Source: Chryseobacterium sp. LJ668 (GTDB taxonomy: Bacteria > Bacteroidota > Bacteroidia > Flavobacteriales > Weeksellaceae). From it: DNA of 64,000 bases. The stretch spans positions 558,001 to 622,000 of the forward strand of contig NZ_CP080443.1 in the NCBI RefSeq assembly GCF_019613955.1, in the 5' to 3' direction. The notes beneath the pieces are model-generated. The model saw nothing but the letters and a program-made list of their open reading frames with translations. It was not told the DNA's origin and made no database searches. How positions within the stretch are numbered: position 1 is the stretch's first letter; the number at the start of each line of letters is the position of its first letter. Below are positions 43,130 to 51,496 of the stretch, piece after piece. Position numbers and translations under genes: made by a program.

Positions 43130-43978
43130 ATGGAAGTTCTAAGAAACAAAAAAACACTTCAAGACTTTATTGAAAGACAAAAAGAAATGGGAAAGAAAAT
43201 TGGTTTTGCCCCGACGATGGGTGCGTTACACAATGGTCACCTTTCTTTGTATGAAGCTGCACGTACAGAAAATGATTTGGTGATTTCTTCAATATTTGTG
43301 AACCCCACCCAATTTAACAATGCGGAAGATTTAAAAAAATATCCGAGGGATGTAGACAGAGACCTCTCTATGCTTGAGAAATCAGGTTTGGTAGATGCCG
43401 TTTATATTCCCGAAGTGCAAGATATTTATCCCGAGAAAGCAGAAAGCCTGCATTACGATTTTGATGGCTTAGAAAACGAAATGGAAGGAAAATCCCGGCC
43501 CGGACACTTTGATGGTGTAGGAACTGTTGTTGAAGAGCTATTCAGACAGGTAAAACCCGACAATGCCTATTTTGGCGAGAAAGATTTTCAGCAATTGGCA
43601 ATCATCCGTAAAATGACCGAAAAAAAACAACTTCATATCAATATTGTAGGAGTAGATATTTACAGGGCGGAAAACGGATTGGCTTTAAGCTCAAGAAACC
43701 AAAGATTGACAGAGAGCAGGAGAGATGAAGCTAAAATCATCTATGAAACATTAGTAAAAGTAAATGATTGGTTTAGAGTAGTTTCTGTTTCCGAAATAAA
43801 AAATAGAGTAAAAGATATTTTTGATGACCAAAAAGGCATGAATCTTGAATACTTCATGATCGCTGACGAAAAAACTTTGAAAGAAACCGATTTTTTTTAT
43901 AAAGATAAATTGTACAGGGCGTTTATCGTCGTGGTGGTAGATGGTGTGAGATTAATCGACAATATGCATCTAGATTAG
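43130..43978 (+). CDS. panC: Pantothenate synthetase (pantoate--beta-alanine ligase) PanC
   Basis: The 282-residue ligase joins pantoate and beta-alanine with ATP for coenzyme A synthesis. Motifs: GFAPTMGALHNGHLSLYEAA (about 22-41, with the HxGH-like ATP site), VNPTQFNNAEDLKKYPRD (about 57-74), FGEKDFQQLAIIRKM (about 146-160) and GLALSSRNQRLTESRR (about 182-197, the KMSKS-like SSRN). Length is normal. It is divergent from the glycogen-synthase-like gene with 169 bp between; a TATTTTTG element (43102-43109) precedes it. panD does not adjoin it in this window. Confidence 0.96.
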   Translation: MEVLRNKKTLQDFIERQKEMGKKIGFAPTMGALHNGHLSLYEAARTENDLVISSIFVNPTQFNNAEDLKKYPRDVDRDLSMLEKSGLVDAVYIPEVQDIYPEKAESLHYDFDGLENEMEGKSRPGHFDGVGTVVEELFRQVKPDNAYFGEKDFQQLAIIRKMTEKKQLHINIVGVDIYRAENGLALSSRNQRLTESRRDEAKIIYETLVKVNDWFRVVSVSEIKNRVKDIFDDQKGMNLEYFMIADEKTLKETDFFYKDKLYRAFIVVVVDGVRLIDNMHLD

Positions 43979-43980
43979 GC

Positions 43981-44020
43981 ATAAATAAAAAATCAAAGGC
44001 CTCCTGAAGGAAGCCTTTGA
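43981..44020 (-). terminator. Terminator of the Lys-Leu-Lys tRNA transcript
   Basis: An 8-bp stem TCAAAGGC/GCCTTTGA extended by TCC/GGA around TGAA; the minus strand shows a T6 run after it. It may also stop panC transcripts weakly on the plus strand. Confidence 0.75.
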
Positions 44021-44073
44021 ACACCAAATCACAAAATATTAATATGAAAAAAATTTACTTTTCAGTAAACTTG

Positions 44074-44146
44074 TGACCCGGCTGGGATTCGAACCCAGGA
44101 CCCATACATTAAAAGTGTATTGCTCTACCAGCTGAGCTACCGAGTC
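44074..44146 (-). tRNA. tRNA-Lys (anticodon TTT), copy 2
   Basis: A 73-nt class I tRNA on the minus strand: acceptor GACTCGG/CCGGGTC (one G-U pair), D arm GCTC/GAGC, anticodon loop CTTTTAA (anticodon TTT), T arm with TTCGAAT, discriminator A. CCA is not encoded. It is identical to the copy at 44328. Confidence 0.96.
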
Positions 44147-44210
44147 GGTCTTGTTTTTACATTCGATAAATATAAAATAATTTTCAGACTTATCAAATTT
44201 TTTTTTGCAG

Positions 44211-44293
44211 TGCCTGCGACTGGACTCGAACCAGCACATCCTTAGGAAACCACCCCCTCAAGATGGCGTGTCTACCAATTTCACCACGCAGGC
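44211..44293 (-). tRNA. tRNA-Leu (anticodon GAG)
   Basis: An 83-nt class II tRNA on the minus strand: acceptor GCCTGCG/CGCAGGC, anticodon stem CCATC/GGTGG with loop TTGAGGG (anticodon GAG), long variable arm, T loop TTCGAGT, discriminator A. It reads CUC and CUU. It sits between two identical tRNA-Lys genes in one transcript. Confidence 0.95.
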
Positions 44294-44327
44294 AAAAAAA
44301 TTATAAAAAATACAAATTTTTTGCTAG

Positions 44328-44400
44328 TGACCCGGCTGGGATTCGAACCCAGGACCCATACATTAAAAGTGTATTGCTCTACCAGCTGAGCTACCGAGTC
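44328..44400 (-). tRNA. tRNA-Lys (anticodon TTT), copy 1
   Basis: First gene of the minus-strand tRNA transcript, identical over its length to the copy at 44074-44146. Anticodon loop CTTTTAA; CCA is not encoded. Confidence 0.96.
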
Positions 44401-44454
44401 GGCCACTATGTAATCAAGATTTCATCGCAATTGATGTCCTTGTTTTTAGTGGTG

Positions 44455-44485
44455 CAAAGATAGAGCTTTTTTCATTATCTCAAAA
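44455..44485 (-). promoter_or_regulatory. Promoter of the Lys-Leu-Lys tRNA cluster
   Basis: On the minus strand TTTTG, 18 bp, TATCTTTG matches the Bacteroidota -33/-7 pattern; the first tRNA starts about 55 bp downstream. Confidence 0.65.
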
Positions 44486-44515
44486 CTTTTTCGCAAATTT
44501 GTTCAAAATAAATTC

Positions 44516-45031
44516 ATGATAATTTCACTGGTCGGATACATGGGAAGTGGCAAATCTCACATTTCCAAAATTTTAAGCGAAAAAATTAATTTTAAACTCA
44601 TCGACCTTGATAGAGAAATTTCTAAGCGGAATAAAATGACGATCCCCGAAATCTTCGAAAAAAAGGGCGAAATCTATTTCCGCAAGCTTGAAAGAGAAAC
44701 ATTAGAAGAGATTCTGGCAACCGAAGAAAACATTGTTTTGAGCTTGGGCGGAGGAACACCTGTTTATTACAACAATATGGAAATCATTAACCATAATTCT
44801 AAAAGCATTTTTCTAAGATCATCTGTCAATACTTTAGTGGAAAGAATTTCAAAACAAAAGGAGAAAAGGCCCTTAATTGCAAATATTTCAGACGAAAACC
44901 TTCCCGAGTTTATTGCTAAACATCTCTTCGAGAGGAATGAATTTTACCGTAAAGCTCAATTCATCATCGGGACAGATTCTAAACAACCTGAAGAAATCAT
45001 GAACGAGATCATTGATAAATTATATTTATGA
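44516..45031 (+). CDS. aroK: Shikimate kinase AroK
   Basis: The 171-residue P-loop kinase phosphorylates shikimate at the 3-hydroxyl in aromatic amino acid synthesis. Motifs: the Walker A loop VGYMGSGKSHISKIL (about 5-19), shikimate-binding DLDREISKR (about 31-39), FRKLERETLEEI (about 57-68, the Arg contacts the substrate) and LSLGGGTPVYY (about 78-88). Arg in KEKRPLIA (lid, about 117-124) is present. Size is normal. Its end overlaps the end of the convergent S4 gene by 6 bp. Confidence 0.96.
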   Translation: MIISLVGYMGSGKSHISKILSEKINFKLIDLDREISKRNKMTIPEIFEKKGEIYFRKLERETLEEILATEENIVLSLGGGTPVYYNNMEIINHNSKSIFLRSSVNTLVERISKQKEKRPLIANISDENLPEFIAKHLFERNEFYRKAQFIIGTDSKQPEEIMNEIIDKLYL

Positions 45032-45463
45032 ATCTTTTTCTTCTTCCGAATTATTCTCCCCAAAAAAATCATCCCAGTCTGTAAAATCTGCATCAACATC
45101 ATTTTCTACATAGCCATCAATTTCTCTTCTGTCTTTTTTGGTAGGTCTTCCTTCACCTCTGTCGCGGTAATAGCTTTGAGTCATTTTGCGGACTTTCAAT
45201 ATCTCATACTGCTCTTTGTCGGTAACATCTTTAATATGTAGGGAAACTAATTTTGCCCCAATTCTGCTTTTGGGGATCTGTATGACTTTTATTTTATAAT
45301 CGATCTGATTTTTACGGATTTTTATTACATCACCCTCCTTCACCTCTTTAGACGACTTTACTACAGAGTCTCCTATTGATACTCTGTTCTTTTTGATCTC
45401 ATCCGTAGCAATACTTCTGGTCTTGTAAAAGCGAATACTCCATAAAAATTTATCTATTCTCAT
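45026..45463 (-). CDS. S4-domain RNA-binding protein (Hsp15-like)
   Basis: The 145-residue protein has an N-terminal S4 RNA-binding domain (about 1-60: MRIDKFLWSIRFYKTRSIAT, then GDSVVKSSKEVKEGDVIKIR) and a C-terminal basic segment (RDRGEGRPTKKDRREIDGY) followed by an acidic tail with DDFFGENNSEEEKDS. This is the arrangement of the heat-shock protein Hsp15 (HslR), which rescues stalled 50S subunits carrying nascent chains. The acidic tail is an addition seen in several Bacteroidota homologues. It is cytosolic. It overlaps aroK at the 3' end and is divergent from a lipoprotein gene 54 bp away. Confidence 0.9.
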   Translation of the reverse strand: MRIDKFLWSIRFYKTRSIATDEIKKNRVSIGDSVVKSSKEVKEGDVIKIRKNQIDYKIKVIQIPKSRIGAKLVSLHIKDVTDKEQYEILKVRKMTQSYYRDRGEGRPTKKDRREIDGYVENDVDADFTDWDDFFGENNSEEEKDS

Positions 45464-45517
45464 TATTTTTTATACTTTTGCCGTTATATTATCTGTAAAG
45501 TAATTAAAGTTTTTGAA

Positions 45518-46243
45518 ATGAAAAAAATATTTTTGTATATCCTTGCCGGATCTTTGTGTTTTTCGGCTTGTAAAAAAGATGATGATGAAGTAGCAACATA
45601 TGTTGAGCCTGAAAACATTGCAACTCAAAACACGTATGACGATCAGGCTATTCAAAAATTTTTGAATGATAATTACCTGGATGCGCAGGGTAATATAAAA
45701 TCTTTCAGCAGCACGGATGCAGCTGATGATAATGAAGTTAAACTGATTAATTTAAATCCTCAGACTTTGCCTTCAGGTGTAATTTACATCGTAAGAAACA
45801 ATGCTCAGCCAACGCCCGGAACTACAATTGCGCCCACAGACATTGTAAGATTGATGATGCGTGCCAGAACTTCTCTTGCAGGTAACACAGATGGTGAAAC
45901 CAAATTTCTTACTACAGAGCAGTTTGTAAATTACAGCCCACTGGACGGTACAGGTTCTCCTATTGTTGACCCTATGTTTTATTATGTAACAGATGCAAAA
46001 ATGGCATTATACAAAAATACAGACCGTAATTTTTACGAAATTGAGGGCTTTAAAGAAGCATTGCAGAAATTCAAAGCTTTCAATAAAGCTGATGATGAAA
46101 ACTATAACCTTCAGGGTGTAATTATTGTCCCTTCAAGAGCGGCATTTGCCAGAGATTCACATTATAATTACAGTGGATATTCTTTCAGAAACAGAACATT
46201 TATTTTTAACTTTCAGGTGTATAAGACTACGCCAAGAACTTAA
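45518..46243 (+). CDS. Lipoprotein, FKBP-like in pattern
   Basis: The 241-residue protein has a lipoprotein signal (FLYILAGSLCFSACKKDDDE, Cys about 18) followed by an acidic linker. The body has YDDQAIQKFLNDNYLDAQGN (about 42-61) and, near the end, EGFKEALQKFKAF and NYNLQGVIIVPSRAAFARDS (about 200-219), a pattern similar to FKBP-type peptidyl-prolyl isomerase lipoproteins such as GldI of gliding bacteria. The key FKBP active-site residues are not clear, so activity is uncertain. It would act in the periplasm on the outer membrane. It is divergent from the S4 gene and ends with a strong bidirectional terminator. Confidence 0.72.
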   Translation: MKKIFLYILAGSLCFSACKKDDDEVATYVEPENIATQNTYDDQAIQKFLNDNYLDAQGNIKSFSSTDAADDNEVKLINLNPQTLPSGVIYIVRNNAQPTPGTTIAPTDIVRLMMRARTSLAGNTDGETKFLTTEQFVNYSPLDGTGSPIVDPMFYYVTDAKMALYKNTDRNFYEIEGFKEALQKFKAFNKADDENYNLQGVIIVPSRAAFARDSHYNYSGYSFRNRTFIFNFQVYKTTPRT

Positions 46244-46257
46244 GCTGGTATAAAATA

Positions 46258-46296
46258 AAAAACTCCGCTTCAAATATTTTGAGGCGGAGTTTTTAT
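46258..46296. terminator. Bidirectional terminator between lipoprotein and mtaB
   Basis: A 15-bp stem (AAACTCCGCTTCAAA, one wobble) with loop TAT; T runs on both strands. Confidence 0.88.
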
Positions 46297-46356
46297 TTAT
46301 TGATTAATCAAATCATCATGTAACAAGCATAATTTAGTAGAAATAAAGCTGTCGGA

Positions 46357-47703
46357 TTATACTTTTGATAAAAAACTTTCGTAAGACGATTGCACAGAAA
46401 CTGTACCATCAGACTCTATTTTTTCTAATTTTAAGAATTCAATCTGATTAACAGATGCCGAATCAAAATCTTTCTGCACTCTCACATAATTTTTTGTGAA
46501 ACCGTACATTTTTCCGTCCTTATTTTCGTGTTCCCAAAGTACAGGAAGTGTTTGCCCAAGCTGAGTCTGGTAGAATGCCATTTTCTTTTTCTCAGAAAGA
46601 ATTCTCAACATTTTGTTGCGTCGTTTTCTTTCAGGAATCGGAACTGCACCATCCATTTCTGCGGCTTCCGTATTTTCTCTTTCAGAATAGGTAAAAACGT
46701 GCAGATAAGAAATCGGAAGTTCATTTAGAAAGTTATAAGTTTCCATAAATAGTTCTTCTGTTTCACCCGGAAAGCCAACAATGACATCAACACCAATGGC
46801 CGCATCGGGCATCACCTCGCGTATTTTATTGACTCTGTTGTTGTATAATCTGGTCAGATAGCGACGCTTCATTTTTTTCAATAAATCATCACTTCCCGAT
46901 TGCAGCGGAATGTGAAAATGCGGAACAAAGCTTTTACTTTTAGATACCAACTCAATGCTTTCATCTTTCAAAAGATTCGGTTCGATTGACGAAATACGGA
47001 TTCTTTCGATACCGTCAACCTGATCTAATTCTTTAATTAAATCTAAAAAAGTATGCTCATGCTTTTTATTTCCAAACTCGCCTTTACCGTAATCTCCGAT
47101 GTTTACACCTGTAAGAACAATTTCTTTGATGCCCTTTTCAGCAATTTCCTTAGCGTTTTTAAGAACATTTTCAATAGTATCCGAACGGGAAATCCCTCTG
47201 GCTAAAGGAATTGTACAATATGTGCATTTGTAATCGCAGCCATCCTGAACTTTCAGGAAAGCTCGCGTTCGGTCTCCGATAGAATAGCTTCCAATGAAGA
47301 AATCTGTTTCTTCAATTTCGCAAGAATGCACAACACCCTCACTTTGAGACTTTTCCAGATCATCAAGATAACTTAAAATATTGAATTTTTCTTTGGCTCC
47401 AAGAACCAAATCTACGCCCGTAATCTGTGAAATTTCTTCCGGTTTTAATTGAGCATAACATCCTATAATGACAACCAGACCTTCAGGATTGGCTTTCATT
47501 GCTCTTTTTACATGAAGCTTACACTCGCGGTCGGCATTTTCTGTCACCGAACATGTGTTGATAACATACACATCTGCTTTCCCATCAAAACCTACCTTAT
47601 CGTAACCTGCATCTGTCAATTGGCGGGCAATGGTAGATGTTTCCGCAAAATTTAATTTGCAGCCAAGCGTATGAAATGCGGCAGTTCTGTGAATGTGAGA
47701 CAT
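46357..47703 (-). CDS. mtaB: tRNA t6A37 methylthiotransferase MtaB
   Basis: The 448-residue radical SAM enzyme adds a methylthio group to C2 of t6A at position 37 of ANN-decoding tRNAs. It has an N-terminal UPF0004 domain with cysteines that bind one Fe-S cluster (HTLGCKLNFAETSTIARQL, NTCSVTENADRECK, VVIIGCYAQLKPEEI), a radical SAM core (CDYKCTYCTIPLARG, about 151-165) and a C-terminal TRAM-like region (about 375-440: HENKDGKMYGFTKNYVRV). It thus works on the product of TsaD, encoded at 17917. A TATCTTTG element at 47730-47737 (minus) is a likely -7 site. Confidence 0.95.
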   Translation of the reverse strand: MSHIHRTAAFHTLGCKLNFAETSTIARQLTDAGYDKVGFDGKADVYVINTCSVTENADRECKLHVKRAMKANPEGLVVIIGCYAQLKPEEISQITGVDLVLGAKEKFNILSYLDDLEKSQSEGVVHSCEIEETDFFIGSYSIGDRTRAFLKVQDGCDYKCTYCTIPLARGISRSDTIENVLKNAKEIAEKGIKEIVLTGVNIGDYGKGEFGNKKHEHTFLDLIKELDQVDGIERIRISSIEPNLLKDESIELVSKSKSFVPHFHIPLQSGSDDLLKKMKRRYLTRLYNNRVNKIREVMPDAAIGVDVIVGFPGETEELFMETYNFLNELPISYLHVFTYSERENTEAAEMDGAVPIPERKRRNKMLRILSEKKKMAFYQTQLGQTLPVLWEHENKDGKMYGFTKNYVRVQKDFDSASVNQIEFLKLEKIESDGTVSVQSSYESFLSKV

Positions 47704-47909
47704 TTTTTCTGTTCCTGAATTTGTGGGTGCAAAGATAATGAATTTAGTATGAAATTGGATCGATTCAATCTATTATGCTGTTATTATGAATTTTAAATGG
47801 CATTTATTTCACTACCTTTCGCAAAACTTAGTTCTTACTTGGAGGCTTTTCGTTTGAGCAAAAAATCCGGATAACAGCTTTTTGCGTATATAAATATAAA
47901 CTCCGATAA

Positions 47910-48269
47910 ATGAATTGTATGGTTAGCCATTTTATGCAGGATTTAAATTCCCTGAATATTGAAAAGCTGGAAAAATGGTTTACTGACGAAACTGTATTAT
48001 GGATTCCGCCCACAGAAGAAATTTCTGGTAAAACCAGGATTTTGGCTTTGTTCAGAGCTATTTTTAGACGTTATGAAAATATCGAATGGAGCGTATCTGA
48101 AATTTTCCCCTTAGGAAATAACAAATTTTTTTATCAGACCAATTCTTTAGGGAATATGTATGGAAAAGGCACGTACAAAAACGAAATTTGCACTATTATT
48201 CAATTTTCAGAATGCGGAAAAATTCAGTATCTATCAGATTATTTTAAAGATACCAATATTTTTAATTAA
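47910..48269 (+). CDS. NTF2/SnoaL-like protein
   Basis: The 119-residue product shows the cone-shaped NTF2-like fold: FMQDLNSLNIEKLEKWF (about 8-24), TDETVLWIPPTEEISGKTRI (about 25-44), then alternating strands (NIEWSVSEIFPLGNNKFFYQ, YKNEICTIIQFSECGKIQYL) and a short C-terminal segment (SDYFKDTNIF). SnoaL-like proteins are small cyclases, hydrolases or binding proteins, and many are orphan. No signal peptide is present. The start at MNC is uncertain; MVSHFMQ three codons on is equally possible. It is monocistronic, convergent with the type B T9SS gene, with a terminator between them. Confidence 0.75.
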   Translation: MNCMVSHFMQDLNSLNIEKLEKWFTDETVLWIPPTEEISGKTRILALFRAIFRRYENIEWSVSEIFPLGNNKFFYQTNSLGNMYGKGTYKNEICTIIQFSECGKIQYLSDYFKDTNIFN

Positions 48270-48299
48270 AAAAACCACCTTTCTCAAGATGGTTTTTTG
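48268..48299. terminator. Bidirectional terminator between convergent genes
   Basis: Stem AAAAAACCA/TGGTTTTTT plus a mismatch and CTT/AAG around TCTC; T runs on both strands. Confidence 0.8.
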
Positions 48300-48312
48300 T
48301 ATTTAATTATAA

Positions 48313-50409
48313 TTATTCTCTGTTTTTCACCATTACCCAACCTGTATATTTGAATAGGGTATTCTTCTGATCATTTTCGTTCCATATTACAGAATACCAA
48401 TAATTTCCGGTAGGAACTTTTTTACCTCCTGATGTTCCATCCCATTTATAATTGTTTAATTTATCTGCCTGGAAGATTTTATTCCCATATCTGTCAAATA
48501 TATTGAACACTAAATTTTGTTTATGTCCTAGAGCAGAATAATCAATGATATCGTTGATGCCGTCACCATTGGGCGTAATCACGTTGATTAAATTAGGAAC
48601 TACAATATTGACCGTTATTGGTTCGCAATCATAAGAATCTTTTACATAAATAACATGATCACCTCTCGAAATATTATTAAACACATTAGAATCCTGCCAA
48701 TTGATATTATCCATAGAATATTTGTAAGGAGCATTACCGCCGTTGACATTTACGGTAACTGTGGTATTTGAGATTTCTACACTTGTTACGACGGGCTGCT
48801 CAGAAGCATATACCTTTACCGTTTGATATGAGATACATTCTCCTGTTTTTAATTTTACCCAGTATGTTCCAACACCCACGTTTGTGATGATCTGTGTTGT
48901 TGCGCCGGTACTCCATTCATATCCGTCGAATCCTACACCTGCATCAAGAGTGGTTTTATCTTCAATACAGATGATTTTATCCTTTAAAATTGCCGAATAA
49001 ACAGGAGGAATTACTTCTAATGTAACTTTAGCAACAGCGTAACATCCATTTCCATCAGTCACTTTAATGTAAACGACACCGCTTGGAGCGATATATGCGG
49101 CAGGTGTTGATATTTCATTGGTTCCATTTATTGCATCCTGCAAAGATTTATAATATTTTTTTGTGATCCCGGTTTGTAACGTCACATTTGCTGTAGTAAG
49201 ATTAAACGCTGCAGTAACTAAATTTTGCTGTAGTGCACAGAAGCGTAAAACGGCATCATTAACCACTACTTCCGGATAAAAATTCAATGTAATTGCAGCC
49301 GTATCAGAGCATCCTTCGGCTGTTTTCACTAAAGCATATATCACCCCGCCTGCAGATACATACTGAGTAGGATTGGTGATTTCAAGTGTACCTGCATTCA
49401 GGTTAGCCATTGTCGGATAATATTTTATGGTCACGTTTGGACCTGTAAAAACTGCCGCCGATGTAAGATTAAAAACCGCTGTACCCGTTTTGTTGTTGTT
49501 ACAGGCCAATAATGTTTTATCAAGAGCATTTATATTGCCCTGCTTAAATTTAAAAGGACCTATTTGTCTACAAAAATTAATCGGATTTGTTGGATTCACT
49601 GGATCCTGGTACCGTATGCTGTAATAGTAAACTGTTGTAGTATTTACGGTAATAGGTGCTGTGATTGGGTTTGTTCCGGCCAATGCATCGTTCTGTGTAG
49701 TATGATAAGAAATTACAAAATTGGGGTTTCCATTGAGAATTCCAGCTGTAAGTGTATTGAAATCAAAAACCGCAGGACTTACGCAAATGATGACCTCTTT
49801 TGGATCAGCAGGATTTGCTGCAGGAACTCCCGGAGCAACAAATGGATTAGGCTGCAATGCAGGATGTGTAAATGGCGAAGCCAATGTAGCCGTACCTCCC
49901 CAGGTTAAAGAAAATGGAGCAACCGTACTTGCGCCGGCACCTACCCAGTTATCGATGTATAAATAATATGTCTGACCTGCTACTACATCTAAGTACTGAC
50001 AATAAGGTGTGAGTGAACCTCCGGCAGCATTGGTAATCGTACTGGTCATATTCAGACCTGTAGACGCTCCTACTCCGAGTACTGTTGCAGCATTACAGCG
50101 AATAGGCGTACCTAAGCTTCCGCACGCTACATTAGGCCCGTAGATTGCCCAGTCATAATCTGCATCCGGATCATTAGGAACCAAATTGAAAGTCAATGTT
50201 CCACTTGTAGCAATGGTAAGTTTGTACCATATAGAGTTATGCTCTCCGGTAGTTAGACAGCCGCCTAATGACTCATTTACCGCTCCGATTCCTGTCGGGC
50301 CGTAGTTAATTGTAGAATTTCCACAGACCGTTAATGCCGTCGAACAATCTGCCTGAGAAAATAAGCTCTGCGAAATACAAAACAAAATAAAAAGTAGAGT
50401 TTTTTTCAT
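48313..50409 (-). CDS. Secreted protein with type B T9SS sorting domain (gliding motility-associated C-terminus)
   Basis: The 698-residue protein has a signal peptide (KKTLLFILFCISQSLFSQ), an N-terminal globular region (about 20-175: TVCGNSTINYGPTGIGAVNE, a CUB-like or prokaryotic adhesion fold with many Cys and Asn), and several beta repeats (PVTAAFNLTTANVTLQ-type, about 200-520). The last 90 residues (INVITPNGDGINDIIDYSAL, VFNIFDRYGNKIFQADKL, KVPTGNYWYSVIWNENDQ) match the type B T9SS sorting domain (TIGR04131, CHU_C), which needs the SprF-type partner for export. No SprF-like gene adjoins it here. It probably is a cell-surface or released adhesin. A TATATTTG -7 element lies at 50441-50448 (minus). 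Confidence 0.92.
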   Translation of the reverse strand: MKKTLLFILFCISQSLFSQADCSTALTVCGNSTINYGPTGIGAVNESLGGCLTTGEHNSIWYKLTIATSGTLTFNLVPNDPDADYDWAIYGPNVACGSLGTPIRCNAATVLGVGASTGLNMTSTITNAAGGSLTPYCQYLDVVAGQTYYLYIDNWVGAGASTVAPFSLTWGGTATLASPFTHPALQPNPFVAPGVPAANPADPKEVIICVSPAVFDFNTLTAGILNGNPNFVISYHTTQNDALAGTNPITAPITVNTTTVYYYSIRYQDPVNPTNPINFCRQIGPFKFKQGNINALDKTLLACNNNKTGTAVFNLTSAAVFTGPNVTIKYYPTMANLNAGTLEITNPTQYVSAGGVIYALVKTAEGCSDTAAITLNFYPEVVVNDAVLRFCALQQNLVTAAFNLTTANVTLQTGITKKYYKSLQDAINGTNEISTPAAYIAPSGVVYIKVTDGNGCYAVAKVTLEVIPPVYSAILKDKIICIEDKTTLDAGVGFDGYEWSTGATTQIITNVGVGTYWVKLKTGECISYQTVKVYASEQPVVTSVEISNTTVTVNVNGGNAPYKYSMDNINWQDSNVFNNISRGDHVIYVKDSYDCEPITVNIVVPNLINVITPNGDGINDIIDYSALGHKQNLVFNIFDRYGNKIFQADKLNNYKWDGTSGGKKVPTGNYWYSVIWNENDQKNTLFKYTGWVMVKNRE

Positions 50410-50544
50410 ATAGAAGTGATTATTAGTGTTTAAACCGTATCAAATATACTAAAATTTAAATTATAATCACCAAATAATGATAATAGCAAAGTATTTAATA
50501 AAAAAAATATTATTTATTTACATATTCAATACTGATATTAAGAA

Positions 50545-51342
50545 TTACTTAATGCTCGTCATATTACCACATAGGTTTTCCAGGTGAAAAATTTTATGAA
50601 ACGGGCTTTTCACCTCATCCAAATGCTCTTTATCCTGAATGAAAGTATATCTTGATGCCAAAGAATTCATATCAGAAACAATCACCAGCCAACACTCATC
50701 AACTGATCTGTCATAGTAAGGAAATTTTTCGTTTTTCTTTTCTATGATTTCTAAAATTTTCTCAGAACAGAGCTCGTCAAAGAGATTCATATTGTATTCA
50801 TGGGTAATAAAAACATTTCTGCGGTGAGACGATTTCCGGATGCTCTTTACACATCCTACTGCCTTATTTTTTTTGATGCTTTTATAAATACTAAAAATGA
50901 TTTCCTCCTGCTGTTCGGGGTTGTCAAATTTCAAAGGAGTACGAAATGATAAAAAATAAACACCACGATATTTCGTGGTGTCTTCCTTTTCTAATAATAT
51001 TTCTGCCTGACGGAATATTTTGTTCAGATTACTTTCAACCTTCTTCATTTCAAGATGATTGATGACTTCTGTCAATTCTATCCCTATCTTTTTGTTGTTA
51101 AATTTTGCGATAAAATCCGGGCTCTCGCAGGTAAGATTTTCAAATGTAATTTCAGGAAAATGGTGCATAAAAGAATTGAGCAGTAAAATCTCTGTTTTCT
51201 TTTTATATTTTTCCCGGTCATGAAGAGGAGATTCGTCGATTGTGCGATGGTATTTCTCCATCGGTTTCTTTTTCAGATGCTGATTAAGATAGTATAAGCT
51301 CAGATTCTTGATTAAATCTTCATCAGAAAAAATCTTTTTCAT
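50545..51342 (-). CDS. Hypothetical protein with PD-(D/E)xK-nuclease-like pattern
   Basis: A 265-residue soluble protein, Lys/Glu-rich and without a signal peptide. Residues about 76-106 read LTCESPDFIAKFNNKKIGIE followed by LTEVINHLEMK. This gives the (P)D...ExT order of PD-(D/E)xK-type nucleases: SPD as the first Asp, then IELTEV where a canonical enzyme would have ExK. Further on are KRKSSHRRNVFITHEYN-like basic and aromatic segments. No DNA-binding domain or methyltransferase partner is seen, so a nuclease is only a hypothesis; the absent Lys argues for an atypical or inactive member. It is flanked by unrelated genes and stands alone. Confidence 0.65.
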   Translation of the reverse strand: MKKIFSDEDLIKNLSLYYLNQHLKKKPMEKYHRTIDESPLHDREKYKKKTEILLLNSFMHHFPEITFENLTCESPDFIAKFNNKKIGIELTEVINHLEMKKVESNLNKIFRQAEILLEKEDTTKYRGVYFLSFRTPLKFDNPEQQEEIIFSIYKSIKKNKAVGCVKSIRKSSHRRNVFITHEYNMNLFDELCSEKILEIIEKKNEKFPYYDRSVDECWLVIVSDMNSLASRYTFIQDKEHLDEVKSPFHKIFHLENLCGNMTSIK

Positions 51343-51496
51343 TGCTGGAAGTTTTTGATTATCAAAAATTTATATTTTAAAGGTAGTAAAAAAAACTATT
51401 CACCAGAAAGATTTAAAAATATTTATTATATAATTAATGTAAAGTTTATTTTCTTAATCAATACCTTTGAAACTTTAAACACAATAATTGAATTTT

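Noticed and set aside
44039..44463. Two 66-codon frames over the tRNA cluster
   Set aside because: They run through complete tRNA genes and are not plausible proteins.
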